Assembly: GCA_022376925.1 (NCBI GenBank)
Contig: JAIOJX010000025.1
Location: 139,025,301 to 139,089,300, forward strand
From: Tragulus kanchil
Taxonomy: Eukaryota > Chordata > Mammalia > Artiodactyla > Tragulidae
DNA length: 64,000 nucleotides
Direction of reading: 5' to 3'
Under the pieces are notes generated by a model that searched no databases, was not told where the DNA came from, and saw only the letters and a list, made by a program, of their open reading frames with translations. Shown in pieces: positions 1 through 11,652 of this stretch (positions are counted from its first letter, which is position 1; every line of letters begins with the position of its first letter). The position numbers were made by a program, and so were the translations under genes.

Positions 1-480
1 GTTTTTAACTGTTGCAATTCCATTTGAAGTAGACTATCCAGCCCTAGGTTGGCTCTCAAGGTAAGTTTTGCTCTTCTCCATGTTTATATCCTGAGCTTGC
101 TGATTGTCTTCTGTGGATGCGGATGCTCCCGGCTGTCTTGCTCCTGTGGCTCAGCAGAGCCTGAACAGCGCCTGCATTGCTGGAGAAGCGTGCCCTGGCA
201 AGCTCTGAGGGCATGTCCTGTCCGACGGAGAGAGGGCACACCCTTGGGAAACAGGTTATTTCACCCACTGCGAAAACATCTGTTCTCTTTGAGCACTCAG
301 TGTACGGGGAGAGGCCTCAGAGAGACCCGAGCCAAGACTCCATTTGGTCTTCAGATGGAGGAAAAGCTTAGCCCAGGGCAGGAGGCAAAAAAATGTGTTG
401 AGAGTTCGAAAACCACTCTGAGAGCTAAGATGAACCTTCTACCAGCAGAGCAGCTAGTGCCCTGAAGGGAAATAATTCTT
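1..480. other. Unique sequence, nothing recognised
   Basis: I see no SINE, LINE or LTR hallmark here. Open frames of 138 and 64 codons occur on the plus strand, but neither resembles a known protein and they overlap in different frames. I leave them as chance frames. Confidence 0.4.
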
Positions 481-658
481 TCAATCTTTGGTCAAGAAAT
501 ATGTACTGGGCATCACCCATGGACTAGACACTGTGTTAGGACCTGAGATCTGGTGGTGAATGATAGAAATAAGTCTTCTGCCCTCATGGAGCTTACAATC
601 TAGTGAAGGAAGTAGAAGATAAGTAAGGAAGCAACTAAGCAAATAAGAACATTGTAGG

Positions 659-775
659 GAACTCCCTGGCAGTCCTGTGGTTGAAACTCAGTGCTTTCAC
701 AGCTTGGGCCTTGGGTTCAATCCCTGGTCAGGGAACAGGGATCTTACAAGTCACATGACGTGGCCAAGGGAAAAA
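659..775 (+). mobile_element. Short CHR-type tRNA-Glu SINE
   Basis: It starts with the diverged SINE head 'gaactccctggcagtcc', has a B-box-like 'gggttcaatccctggtcagg', and ends in an A-rich tail after 'gtggccaagg'. This is the short (about 120 bp) artiodactyl tRNA-Glu SINE layout. Confidence 0.75.
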
Positions 776-846
776 ACAACAAAAAACCATTATAAATTAA
801 GAAGCATTGGGGAAAAACGTGAGATGATGGCAGATAAGGGTCATAG

Positions 847-962
847 ATCCCTGGAGAAGGAAATGGCAAACCACTCTAGTATTCTTGCTGGGGAGATCCC
901 ATGGACAGAGGAGCCTGGCAGGCTACAGTTCATGGGGTCGAAAAGAATCAGACACGACTGAG
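847..962 (+). mobile_element. Bov-A SINE unit
   Basis: It carries the Bov-A core from 'ccctggagaaggaaatggca' through 'cagacacgactgagcaact'. The tRNA-like head is missing, so this is a Bov-A monomer or a 5'-truncated Bov-tA. Confidence 0.85.
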
Positions 963-1743
963 CAACTGAGAACTCAAGGTTGGAGGAGGGGACAATTATG
1001 CTGATACTTTAGATGAGGTGGTTTGAAAAGGCCACACTGAGAAAATGACTCTAAGCTGAGAGCTGAAACATAATGAGAAGCCAACTTTACGAAAAACCAG
1101 AGGAACAACCTATGCAAAAGCTACAAGAGACAAAAACCAGTGGCATGTGTGAGGGCCAGAGGGACACCTGTGTGGCTGGAGGGTGAAGAGTGGAGGAGAG
1201 GTTAGAGGCCAGGACATATAAGTCCTCTGGGCTACTGTAAGGAGTTTGAGTTTCATTTTAACAGGAGTAAGGAAGCCTTTGAAGGTTTAAATGTCAATGG
1301 AAATGGTTCTGAATAGACCTTGCCTCCCTGACTGAGACGTCTCTCTCCTGACAATTTAACTCTCCAAATTACTGGGCTCTAGTTTTAAATTAGCCCTTCT
1401 CTGTCCTCATGCTAAAGGGTAGAAATTGGCCTGTCAGAAATTCCAGAAACCCACAAGATTCCTAAAAGTCCCAGACCATGCTAAATCGACTTCCATAAGT
1501 TTCTGTCCCTTTGCTTTGGAGGTGTTGGAATTTAGCATTACAAGCCTCCTCCTGTCTGAGGCCTGACAAAGTAGAGAAGCACAGAGAAATCACCCTCTCA
1601 CTACATCTGGAATAGAGATCAAGCCAGCTGCTCTTGAAATTCAAAGTGCAGATTTCCTTTCTTGCCTTCTCTCTCTTAGCAGCAAAAGGTAAGCAATCAA
1701 GCATTGAACTGGTGAATGACACATTCATCAGAAATCTATCTGG

Positions 1744-2066
1744 GGGCTTCCCTGGTGGTCCAGTGGGTAAGGACACCGCCTTGCAGTGCAAGGGGCGCCA
1801 GTTCAATCCCTGGCCTGGGAAGATCCCACATGCCGTGAAGCGACTGGACTGATGCGTCCAATTACCAAGCCGGAGCCCTGGAGCGCACGCGCCCAGAGCT
1901 GGTGATCCGCGACAACAGAGGCCACTGCCATGGGAGGCCCACACAGGCCAAAGAACAAAGATGGATGAAAATGGACAAATGAAAGACCAACAGAAGTGGT
2001 CCGCCTGCTCCCCTCCCTCCCTATCCCACAAATAAATAAATAAATCTTAAAAAAAAAAAAAAAAAA
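1744..2066 (+). mobile_element. CHR-2-like tRNA-Glu SINE, long-body subfamily (locus 1)
   Basis: The head 'gggcttccctggtggtccag' is followed by a body containing 'gaggccactgccatgggagg', 'ccaaagaacaaagatggatg' and 'aaagaccaacagaagtgg', then (aaat)n and poly-A. A 14-bp target-site duplication, agaaatctatctgg, lies at 1730-1743 and 2067-2080. A third partial copy of the target (2089-2098) follows a second A run. A palindromic GCGCACGCGC sits at 1883-1892. The element is repeated in the D1 second copy at 2847-3169. Confidence 0.85.
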
Positions 2067-2511
2067 AGAAATCTATCTGGAAAAAAAAATCTATCTGGGC
2101 ATATTTTTGTTATTTGCTAAAGCTATAATTAACCCCTAATTAAGGCTCACCCATCTGTTCCTCCTTGTCCCACCCCCACCCACAGAGGAAAACCCAACCA
2201 ACTCCCCGCCTGTAACACAGAAAAATAGAAACTGCTTTATGACAGTATGTGGAACCAGAGCCATTTACAAAGTAATCATCTGTGGTTTTTTCCCTCTCAC
2301 ACTGGCCTAGACCATGGACCATGGAACACAGATGGACACCTGGAAGAAATGTAGGAAAAGTGTCCCAGCTGGAAAGGTGGGATCCTGGCCCATTTTCTTT
2401 CCTACTGAGGTGTCTGGTTGCTTCAAGGATTCCTGGCTCCTGCTTGACTACTTTATTTTCTTTCATTTGTTCCATGAATATTTATTTAGCAGTTAAAATG
2501 TGTTAGTGGCT

Positions 2512-2609
2512 CAGTCGTGTCCAACTCTTTGTGACCCCATGGGCTGGGGTCCCTAGGCTCCTCTGTCCATGGAATTCTCCAGGCAAGAATACTGGAGTGA
2601 GTAGCTGCT
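2512..2609 (-). mobile_element. Bov-A2 SINE, cut at the D1 junction
   Basis: It reads 'ctcagtcgtgtccaactctt' to 'ctggagtgagtagctgctcc', then stops abruptly where copy 2 of D1 begins. The same element is intact at 3612-3762. Confidence 0.85.
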
Positions 2610-2846
2610 CCCTTTGCTTTGGAGGTGTTGGAATTTAGCATTACAAGCCTCCTCCTGTCTGAGGCCTGACAAAGTAGAGAAGCACAGAGAAATCACCCTC
2701 TCACTACATCTGGAATAGAGATCAAGCCAGCTGCTCTTGAAATTCAAAGTGCAGATTTCCTTTCTTGCCTTCTCTCTCTTAGCAGCAAAAGGTAAGCAAT
2801 CAAGCATTGAACTGGTGAATGACACATTCATCAGAAATCTATCTGG

Positions 2847-3169
2847 GGGCTTCCCTGGTGGTCCAGTGGGTAAGGACACCGCCTTGCAGTGCAAGGGGCG
2901 CCAGTTCAATCCCTGGCCTGGGAAGATCCCACATGCCGTGAAGCGACTGGACTGATGCGTCCAATTACCAAGCCGGAGCCCTGGAGCGCACGCGCCCAGA
3001 GCTGGTGATCCGCGACAACAGAGGCCACTGCCATGGGAGGCCCACACAGGCCAAAGAACAAAGATGGATGAAAATGGACAAATGAAAGACCAACAGAAGT
3101 GGTCCGCCTGCTCCCCTCCCTCCCTATCCCACAAATAAATAAATAAATCTTAAAAAAAAAAAAAAAAAA
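2847..3169 (+). mobile_element. Second copy of the locus-1 SINE within duplication D1
   Basis: This is identical in structure to the element at 1744-2066, including both target-site repeats. It exists only because the whole 1103-bp unit is repeated; it is not an independent insertion. Confidence 0.9.
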
Positions 3170-3611
3170 AGAAATCTATCTGGAAAAAAAAATCTATCTG
3201 GGCATATTTTTGTTATTTGCTAAAGCTATAATTAACCCCTAATTAAGGCTCACCCATCTGTTCCTCCTTGTCCCACCCCCACCCACAGAGGAAAACCCAA
3301 CCAACTCCCCGCCTGTAACACAGAAAAATAGAAACTGCTTTATGACAGTATGTGGAACCAGAGCCATTTACAAAGTAATCATCTGTGGTTTTTTCCCTCT
3401 CACACTGGCCTAGACCATGGACCATGGAACACAGATGGACACCTGGAAGAAATGTAGGAAAAGTGTCCCAGCTGGAAAGGTGGGATCCTGGCCCATTTTC
3501 TTTCCTACTGAGGTGTCTGGTTGCTTCAAGGATTCCTGGCTCCTGCTTGACTACTTTATTTTCTTTCATTTGTTCCATGAATATTTATTTAGCAGTTAAA
3601 ATGTGTTAGTG

Positions 3612-3762
3612 GCTCAGTCGTGTCCAACTCTTTGTGACCCCATGGGCTGGGGTCCCCTAGGCTCCTCTGTCCATGGAATTCTCCAGGCAAGAATACTGGA
3701 GTGAGTAGCTGCTCCCTTCTCCAAGGGATCTCCCCAACCTAGGGACTGAAACTGAGCAGTTA
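3612..3762 (-). mobile_element. Bov-A2 SINE, complete version
   Basis: This is the continuous form of the element cut at 2609. It runs through 'ttctccaagggatctcccca' to 'ctagggactgaaactgagca'. Its integrity shows that the sequence to the right of D1 copy 2 is the natural flank. Confidence 0.85.
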
Positions 3763-3811
3763 ATATATATCATGAAAAATGTCTTGTATGAGTCTTTTCT
3801 GGAATGATAGA

Positions 3812-3974
3812 GTAGAAGGTAGATGCAGGAGATGCATGTTCGATCCCTGGGTAGGGAAGGTCCCCTGGAGGAGGAAACACAACTCGCTCCAGTATTCTTT
3901 CCTGGGAAATCCCATGGGCAGAGGAGACTTGTGGGCCACAGTCTGTGGGGTCGCAAAGACTTGGATATGACTGA

Positions 3975-3975
<1 letters not shown>
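3812..3975 (+). mobile_element. Bov-tA SINE
   Basis: It has the tRNA-derived part 'gatgcaggagatgcatgttc', then the Bov-A core up to 'gactgaacacac', leading straight into a CA microsatellite. Confidence 0.8.

Positions 3976-4004
<29 letters not shown>
3976..4004 (+). repeat. (CA)n microsatellite at SINE tail
   Basis: About 14 CA units grow out of the 3' end of the adjacent Bov-tA. This is the usual origin of dinucleotide repeats at Bov-tA ends. Confidence 0.95.
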
Positions 4005-4007
<3 letters not shown>

Positions 4008-4126
4008 GTAGAAAGAGGACAAATTCTGAGATTAAAAGACTTCAGGGCAAGTCCAGGAAATTTTGCTTACCTGGAGAAAAACATTTTACTTCCCAAAGAT
4101 TTGACATTGGCTTTGGTACCCTAAGC

Positions 4127-4250
4127 GATTTCCCTGTTGGTCCAGTGCTTAAGTCTCTGTATTCCCAATCCAGCAGGCACAGGTTCAATCCCTAGTTGGG
4201 GAACTAAGAGATCACACTCCATGTGGCACAGCCAAAAGACAAAAAAATAA
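4127..4250 (+). mobile_element. Short CHR-type tRNA-Glu SINE
   Basis: The head 'gatttccctgttggtccagt', the B-box-like 'aggttcaatccctagttggg' and an A-rich tail after 'gtggcacagcc' identify the short SINE form. Confidence 0.8.
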
Positions 4251-4675
4251 AGTGCAGAGCCAAGGGCAAAATAGTCATATGAATGTGTCTCAAGGCACCC
4301 TGCGCCAGAAATAGATGTAACAGAGGAGAAGTAAGATTTGGAAAATAGGGGAGCAAAGTTTTCAGAAAGTTCTTTCAATCATCAGATGTGTAATTTGAAG
4401 TGGAAGGCTCAGGTCTCATTGAAACCTACTTTAAAAGTTTGCTACTTCAGAAATATACTTGATGGTACAATATATACAATGATTAATGCATCATGTATAT
4501 TTTCATCTTGATGGGAATCTTGTAAAATAGAATTGATTACAACTCCTTGGCTTATAGGGCATAGCTGAAGTCCCTTACTAAGTCAATGTATGTAATATAA
4601 AAATAATATTCCTGCATGTTTATGGAGACCACTACAACAAGCAATTTTTAAATTGCTCTTCTGTATATTTTAGTT

Positions 4676-4885
4676 TGGGGCTTCCTAGGTAGTGCAGTGG
4701 TAAAGAATCCACCTGCTGACACAGAAGAAACGAGTTCGATCCCTGGGTCAGGAACATCCCCTCTAGGAAACGGCAACTCACTTTTAATATTCTTGCCTGG
4801 AGAATTCCATGGACAGAGCAGCCTGGAGGGCTACAGTCCATGGAATTGCAAGGAGTCAGACACAGCTGAGTGACTAAGTACACAC
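4676..4885 (+). mobile_element. Bov-tA SINE
   Basis: The tRNA-like head 'ggggcttcctaggtagtgca' joins the Bov-A core 'attcttgcctggagaattcc' and ends 'cagacacagctgagtgacta' followed by ACACAC. It looks full length. Confidence 0.9.
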
Positions 4886-5118
4886 ACATGTCATTTCAGA
4901 TTAATTTTGTATATTTTTTTAGAATTTCTGAGATATAAAAATGATCCCCAAATTTATAAAGGCCTGTTGTTGGACAGTTAATAAATAAAAATAACATTTT
5001 ATTTGATTAGGATGGATGTTTATAGTGTTTGCCAGATTCTTTACACTTGGATTTCTCTCCTCATTCTAAATAAATATTTATTTTGTGTTCTTTGTACATA
5101 CTTAATTTCATATTCTTT

Positions 5119-5475
5119 TTTTTTTTTTAGTTTTATTTATGTATTTATTTTTGGCTATTCTGGGTCTTCACTGCTGCCACAGGCTCTTCTCAAGTTGCAG
5201 GGAGTGGGGGCTACTCTCTAGTTGAGGTGAGCAGGCTTCTTGTTGCAGTGTCTTCTCTTGTTGTGGAACTTGGGCTCTAGGGCACAAGGGCTTCAGTAGT
5301 TGTGGCACATGGGCTCAATAGTTGCAGCTTCAAGGCTCTAAAGCACAGGCTCCATAGTTGTGGCTCATGGCCTTAGTTGCTCCATAGCATGTGGTATCCT
5401 TCCGGATCAGGGATCGAACCTGCGTCTCCTGCACTGTCAGGTGAACTCTACCACTGAGCTACCAGGGAAGCCCAG
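5119..5475 (-). mobile_element. Long CHR-type tRNA-Glu SINE, full length
   Basis: Poly-T leads into 'ttttatttatgtatttattt', several 'agttgtggc...gggctc' modules and the closing 'ctaccagggaagccc', which is the reverse complement of the SINE head. This is the long multi-module form (about 350 bp). Confidence 0.85.
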
Positions 5476-5479
5476 GATG

Positions 5480-5838
5480 CTTTTTTTTTTTATTCTTTTT
5501 TGAAGAGATCCCACAAATTGTATGCACTTCAGGCTCACCGAAGTCTGGATCTACCCTGTCTGCTTAGTGTAAGATGTGGTTCCTCTCCACCTTGAGATAA
5601 ATGCAAGTCTCATGTCCCTTCCCCACTCACTTCTCCGCCTTTACCAAGAGCCCCAAGCCCAGCAATACACATTGCCAATCCTAGGACCTTTCCACCTAGG
5701 ACAAAAAAGAAGATTGTCCCAGAGTCTGCCAGTGAAAAGATTCTTATTAGTGAGCTCCTGAAAGAAAGGAAGGAAGAAAGAAATCTGCAGAGGTTATCAA
5801 GGCAAAGGCCTCTCAGATAAAAGCCATATACAGCCAGC
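5480..5838. other. Unique sequence, nothing recognised
   Basis: A T-rich start is followed by mixed sequence with a short GGAA/GAAA purine patch near 5763-5780. No gene or repeat family is recognised. Confidence 0.4.
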
Positions 5839-8057
5839 TTATGGTGAAGATATTAAAAGATTAATTCACAGACCTCAGTCTCACCCTGTGTGACTATTTC
5901 AAGCAACCATAACCACAGGGAAATATCTCTTTGGTTGAAAATGCTAGTTGCCTGCCAGAAATCCATCCCCTCCTTTTCCATAGACAGATTTTAGGCTGAG
6001 TACAGGAGCACCTGTGTAGAGATCCCACTTCCCAGCTTCCACTGTGGCTGCCTGTGGCCTTGAGCTAGGTTCCCCATGGAACAGGAGCTGGAGAGATAGG
6101 TGTGACTTGGGCCCGGTTTGCTTTTTAAAAGAAACTGCTTCTCTGGACTTTCTCCTCTCCCCTCCCTGCCCCTGGAAAGTGACAGGTCTCGCCTTTACAC
6201 ATGTGGTTGAGAACAATGCACTAAGCCAGAAGTTCCCAAACTTTCCAGTTCATAGCAACCTGTCTCAGTAATTTTATCACTGTGCTCCTGGACCAAAAGA
6301 AAAGAACTAATTGTTCTGTTTTTTAAGTAGTTTTGTCCAAGCAACCTATTAAGTCCTTATGTCCTGACAACTTAGTATCAAGAGTGGTGAAGGGTCTGAG
6401 ATTTTAGCCTATTTGTAAACTAAGAAGTTAGCCAGCCACAGTCTCCTTGCTGTTGGCAGAAGACACAAGACACTTGGGTCAGAGACAAAGGAATGTGGCA
6501 GCAGCAGTCAGCATGTCAGCACTACCTCTGGTTTCTGGAGCCCCAGTTCTTGTCAGGCCATGTGCAGAGGGTGGGGGGACACCAGCTCAGACATCAGGCT
6601 GTGTAACAGGAGAGGTAACCTGAATCTTAGTTTACCAGGCTTTGGCAACCTGAATCTTTTATAATGGTGGTAAGCCTGCCTGACCTTTGCCTTACAGGAA
6701 GATGTCATTTCTATTATACCAGACAGTCCACAGAGAGAGTCACTCTCTCTGTCTTCCTATTAGTTATACAAGCATCCTTGAAAAGATAGTCTGGATCAAA
6801 GGCAGTCCATCCCTCTGCTTACAATATATGGAAATCATGAGAGATTCATGGTGAATTGTCTCCCAACGTTTAGCTGGCATTTGTAACATGTAATATGCAT
6901 AAGCTGAAAGACAAATACTTTAATAACTGCGATCACCTGGTGCCATATACAGACTTATGGTGAAGATATTAAAAGATTAATTCACAGACCTCAGTCTCAC
7001 CCTGTGTGACTATTTCAAGCAACCATAACCACAGGGAAATATCTCTTTGGTTGAAAATGCTAGTTGCCTGCCAGAAATCCATCCCCTCCTTTTCCATAGA
7101 CAGATTTTAGGCTGAGTACAGGAGCACCTGTGTAGAGATCCCACTTCCCAGCTTCCACTGTGGCTGCCTGTGGCCTTGAGCTAGGTTCCCCATGGAACAG
7201 GAGCTGGAGAGATAGGTGTGACTTGGGCCCGGTTTGCTTTTTAAAAGAAACTGCTTCTCTGGACTTTCTCCTCTCCCCTCCCTGCCCCTGGAAAGTGACA
7301 GGTCTCGCCTTTACACATGTGGTTGAGAACAATGCACTAAGCCAGAAGTTCCCAAACTTTCCAGTTCATAGCAACCTGTCTCAGTAATTTTATCACTGTG
7401 CTCCTGGACCAAAAGAAAAGAACTAATTGTTCTGTTTTTTAAGTAGTTTTGTCCAAGCAACCTATTAAGTCCTTATGTCCTGACAACTTAGTATCAAGAG
7501 TGGTGAAGGGTCTGAGATTTTAGCCTATTTGTAAACTAAGAAGTTAGCCAGCCACAGTCTCCTTGCTGTTGGCAGAAGACACAAGACACTTGGGTCAGAG
7601 ACAAAGGAATGTGGCAGCAGCAGTCAGCATGTCAGCACTACCTCTGGTTTCTGGAGCCCCAGTTCTTGTCAGGCCATGTGCAGAGGGTGGGGGGACACCA
7701 GCTCAGACATCAGGCTGTGTAACAGGAGAGGTAACCTGAATCTTAGTTTACCAGGCTTTGGCAACCTGAATCTTTTATAATGGTGGTAAGCCTGCCTGAC
7801 CTTTGCCTTACAGGAAGATGTCATTTCTATTATACCAGACAGTCCACAGAGAGAGTCACTCTCTCTGTCTTCCTATTAGTTATACAAGCATCCTTGAAAA
7901 GATAGTCTGGATCAAAGGCAGTCCATCCCTCTGCTTACAATATATGGAAATCATGAGAGATTCATGGTGAATTGTCTCCCAACGTTTAGCTGGCATTTGT
8001 AACATGTAATATGCATAAGCTGAAAGACAAATACTTTAATAACTGCGATCACCTGGT
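5823..8057. repeat. Tandem duplication, period 1116 bp (D2)
   Basis: Copy 1 is 5823-6941 and copy 2 is 6942-8057. The internal junction reads 'cacctggtgccatatacaga', while the end of copy 2 continues 'cacctggtgatagaatgtg'. Copy 2 begins with a small rearrangement ('cagactt' in place of 'cagccagctt') immediately after the junction. The rest looks identical. The content is unique sequence with no recognised repeat family. Confidence 0.95.
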
Positions 8058-8222
8058 GATAGAATGTGTACACCTAAGGGGCACTGCACAACTTCCAAAC
8101 CTTGGAATCGGATTGGACTGCACTACCCCATTCCCTGTTGCATATTGATTTTCTCAGAGTTCCTGATTTTTATCACCGCAACCACCAAAAACCTGGATTC
8201 AGATATGTATTATATCATCAAT

Positions 8223-8412
8223 GATGAAGGAAATGGTAAACCACTCCAGTATTCTTGCCTGGAAAAATTCCAAAGGCAGGATCCTGGCTTCCATGGGGTC
8301 TTGGCTTCCCTGATGGCTCAGGAGTGAGGAATCTGCCTGCAATGTAGGAGTCCCAGGTTCCATCCCTGGGTTGGGAGGAGTACCCTAGAGGAGAGCATAG
8401 CAACCCGCTGCA
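8223..8412 (+). mobile_element. Two abutting Bov SINE fragments
   Basis: A Bov-A segment (8223-8300, 'ccactccagtattcttgcct') runs directly into a Bov-tA head (8307-8412, 'cttccctgatggctcaggag') that stops after 'cgctgcagtatcc'. This could be one insertion next to another, or a locally rearranged pair. Confidence 0.75.
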
Positions 8413-9005
8413 GTATCCACTCCCCTACTTAGGCTGTCAAGAGGCAGGAATGCAGGATGGAATCTCACATCCCTGGAGCCTTGTGTTTGGTACTGAAGTA
8501 GGAAAGACTGTTGCAGCGGAAAGCCTGGGGTGGGGGTTCAGGTACTAAGTGCCAGGGCTTGACTTTCAGTGATAAAATATAGAGGTGGGTGGACTTGGTG
8601 CAAAGGTTTTACTTGCCAGGAGTCTGTTCATCTCTTCAAGGGCTAAGCCTACATGCTTTTCATTTTTTTAATATGGTTGTTTGTTTTGATCTCCAGCTTC
8701 CTGAAGTATCAGTTTCTGTCAGACCAGTTTGTTAAAAAAGCACTTTGGGGCCGGGATGAAAGTCAAATAGACTTAAAAAATGTTTTGCTTTCATTTAACT
8801 TGAATTTAATTCCCACTCAGGGTTAAACAAACTTTTCTTCAGAATAAAGAATTCCCATTTAAAAAAAATAATAAAAAAAAGAATGCCCATTGGCTTGGGC
8901 AGAGCTTCAGAGTTGGGGGAGAAACAGCGGTAGCCCTGGATCTGGAAACCCACTCTATAGTATTGGAGGGATTTGGTTGTAACTACAGGCTTTGAAACAC
9001 CAAGG
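8413..9005. other. Unique sequence, nothing recognised
   Basis: Mixed sequence with an A-rich patch at 8860-8880. No gene signals or known repeats were recognised. Confidence 0.35.
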
Positions 9006-9007
9006 AG

Positions 9008-9130
9008 GAATTCCTCTGGCAGTCCAGTGGTTAAGATTCCATGCTTCCAACGAAGGTGACACAGGTTCGAGCCCTGGTCAAGGAACTAAGATCCCATGTA
9101 CCACATGGCATGAACAAAAAAAGAAAAAGA
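9008..9130 (+). mobile_element. Short CHR-type tRNA-Glu SINE
   Basis: The head 'ggaattcctctggcagtcca', the B-box-like 'aggttcgagccctggtcaag' and an A-rich tail identify the element. Its 5'-truncated duplicate at 10159-10250 begins exactly at the D3 junction. Confidence 0.85.
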
Positions 9131-11277
9131 GAGGAGTTAAACTTTTTTTAAATAAATAAACTTCAGCAAAAATTTTCATAAAGCAAGGTTATGGCAAGGC
9201 CAGGATTAGAGTGAGGCAAGGAAAAGGTGGCCCAAAAAACTCAGCAATCGAGATGAATCATATGTTAATGCAATATTCTAACAAATCAAAATTAATGCAA
9301 AAAATCCATGATGAAAAAATTGTCAAAATTTGAAATGAAGACAGGTCCTGATTGTGACTTTTTTTTAATCCAGCAAGTTAGAAAGACTTTTTACCATTTC
9401 AGGTTTCATATGAAGCCCCAAACCTAGGGTTTATCAAGGGCAATTATGCTATATCTGTGATGCTTTCTTCTCTGAGGTTTCAAGCACCTGAAATTGCTTC
9501 AAGTGGAGGTAAGTTTACTTCTTTTTTGACTGAAGGATGGAGAGAAATTTTCAGGTATCATCCACTCCACCCCCTGCCACAATATCTTCATCACTCACTG
9601 CCTTGCTAAAAGTGACCTGGTCCTTTTGTCTCTGCTAAATGTAAACACCTTAATGGCTACTTACGTATCTAGTGACTGTACTTGTGGGTTTATCATGTAT
9701 TCTTAGCATCTATGTTGCTTGGATTAATTTGAAAGCCTCCTTGGGATAGACTTTCAGCTGAAGTCTACAGTGGACAGTTAGACATACGGACTGGACGATG
9801 GTGATGATGATCAGCGGGATGCTAGAAACACTAGTAATGCAGTAGAATTGTTTAATGAAACCTATATGCAGAAAAACTGTGTGATGAGCAGTGCAGGCAC
9901 CCAGGCAGGTGCAGAGCTGGAAAAGAAAATAGGACGTTACATCTACTTTGACCATACGTGGGTATTTCTCTGGGTATTTACCACTGGTATTTACTTTTTT
10001 TCTTTATTTCCTTTTGCCCAGTGGGTAGAAAGTCTCCTCCTCAGGCAGAGACCAATTTTCCAGTGATAAATGGAAGGGCGGTGTGCTTGGCATTTTCCGC
10101 TCTTTCCCACCAGATCCACTTGCTCCCCTACTCTGTGCTTCAGTAGAACAGTCTTTATCCATGCTTCCAACGAAGGTGACACAGGTTCGAGCCCTGGTCA
10201 AGGAACTAAGATCCCATGTACCACATGGCATGAACAAAAAAAGAAAAAGAGAGGAGTTAAACTTTTTTTAAATAAATAAACTTCAGCAAAAATTTTCATA
10301 AAGCAAGGTTATGGCAAGGCCAGGATTAGAGTGAGGCAAGGAAAAGGTGGCCCAAAAAACTCAGCAATCGAGATGAATCATATGTTAATGCAATATTCTA
10401 ACAAATCAAAATTAATGCAAAAAATCCATGATGAAAAAATTGTCAAAATTTGAAATGAAGACAGGTCCTGATTGTGACTTTTTTTTAATCCAGCAAGTTA
10501 GAAAGACTTTTTACCATTTCAGGTTTCATATGAAGCCCCAAACCTAGGGTTTATCAAGGGCAATTATGCTATATCTGTGATGCTTTCTTCTCTGAGGTTT
10601 CAAGCACCTGAAATTGCTTCAAGTGGAGGTAAGTTTACTTCTTTTTTGACTGAAGGATGGAGAGAAATTTTCAGGTATCATCCACTCCACCCCCTGCCAC
10701 AATATCTTCATCACTCACTGCCTTGCTAAAAGTGACCTGGTCCTTTTGTCTCTGCTAAATGTAAACACCTTAATGGCTACTTACGTATCTAGTGACTGTA
10801 CTTGTGGGTTTATCATGTATTCTTAGCATCTATGTTGCTTGGATTAATTTGAAAGCCTCCTTGGGATAGACTTTCAGCTGAAGTCTACAGTGGACAGTTA
10901 GACATACGGACTGGACGATGGTGATGATGATCAGCGGGATGCTAGAAACACTAGTAATGCAGTAGAATTGTTTAATGAAACCTATATGCAGAAAAACTGT
11001 GTGATGAGCAGTGCAGGCACCCAGGCAGGTGCAGAGCTGGAAAAGAAAATAGGACGTTACATCTACTTTGACCATACGTGGGTATTTCTCTGGGTATTTA
11101 CCACTGGTATTTACTTTTTTTCTTTATTTCCTTTTGCCCAGTGGGTAGAAAGTCTCCTCCTCAGGCAGAGACCAATTTTCCAGTGATAAATGGAAGGGCG
11201 GTGTGCTTGGCATTTTCCGCTCTTTCCCACCAGATCCACTTGCTCCCCTACTCTGTGCTTCAGTAGAACAGTCTTTA
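9038..11277. repeat. Tandem duplication, period 1120 bp (D3)
   Basis: Copy 1 is 9038-10157 and copy 2 is 10158-11277. Copy 1 starts inside a CHR SINE that is whole in its left context but lacks its head in copy 2 (10159). The inner junction reads 'cagtctttatccatgcttcc', while copy 2 ends 'cagtctttatgaactgtatt'. I saw no internal differences. The content is otherwise unrecognised. Confidence 0.95.
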
Positions 11278-11533
11278 TGAACTGTATTCACAAAGGTCCC
11301 TAGTGCTCTGTCTTCAAATTGGGTTAGGAAAATGGAAGGTAGCAGCAAAAAATAGAGGAGGAAGAAGAGAAAAAGGGTACCTTAGTTTCCTGGCTGTCCT
11401 CATGCTGAGCTTCAGACCGGCTGTGTTCCTCTACTGTAGGAGCCTGTTCAGTCCCTCTTCTGAGTGGTTTTCTCTGATTTTGTATCTACTCCTTCCTCCT
11501 ATCTCTTTAGACCTGGGATGAGTGTGATCAGTA

Positions 11534-11652
11534 GCTGTGGCTCAAGGACTTAGTTGCTCCACAGCCTATGGGATCCTCCCGGATCAGGGACTGAACCCAT
11601 GCATCATGCATTGCAAAGCAGATTCTTAATCACTGGACCACCAGGGAAGCCC
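11534..11652 (-). mobile_element. CHR-type SINE, truncated
   Basis: It runs 'gctgtggctcaaggacttag' to 'ggaccaccagggaagccc', the reverse complement of a SINE head plus one body module. The distal body is missing. Confidence 0.85.

Larger units (their letters stand above)
500..1300 (-). mobile_element. L2 LINE 3' remnant (antisense), split by two SINEs
   Basis: The phrase 'ctcatggagcttacaatcta' near 582 and the later text about an animal-wide 'gagggccagag...ctggagggtg' (1150-1190) match the reverse complement of the mammalian L2 3' region as I remember it. The element is interrupted by a CHR-type SINE (659-775) and a Bov-A SINE (847-962). It is too decayed to encode anything. The family call rests on remembered consensus text, so boundaries are approximate. 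Confidence 0.45.
1507..3713. repeat. Tandem duplication, period 1103 bp (D1)
   Basis: Copy 1 is 1507-2609 and copy 2 is 2610-3713. They are almost identical; the visible difference is a run of three versus four C near 2571/3655. At the internal junction a Bov-A2 SINE is cut after 'gtagctgctccc', while copy 2 runs on into the complete SINE. The shared bases at the junction are only 'ccctt'. The pattern suggests an assembly join rather than a genomic event. Confidence 0.95.

Noticed and set aside
1462..3134. Minus-strand open frames of about 190 codons that occur twice
   Set aside because: They are mainly the reverse translation of a SINE plus flanking sequence, doubled by duplication D1. They are not a gene family.
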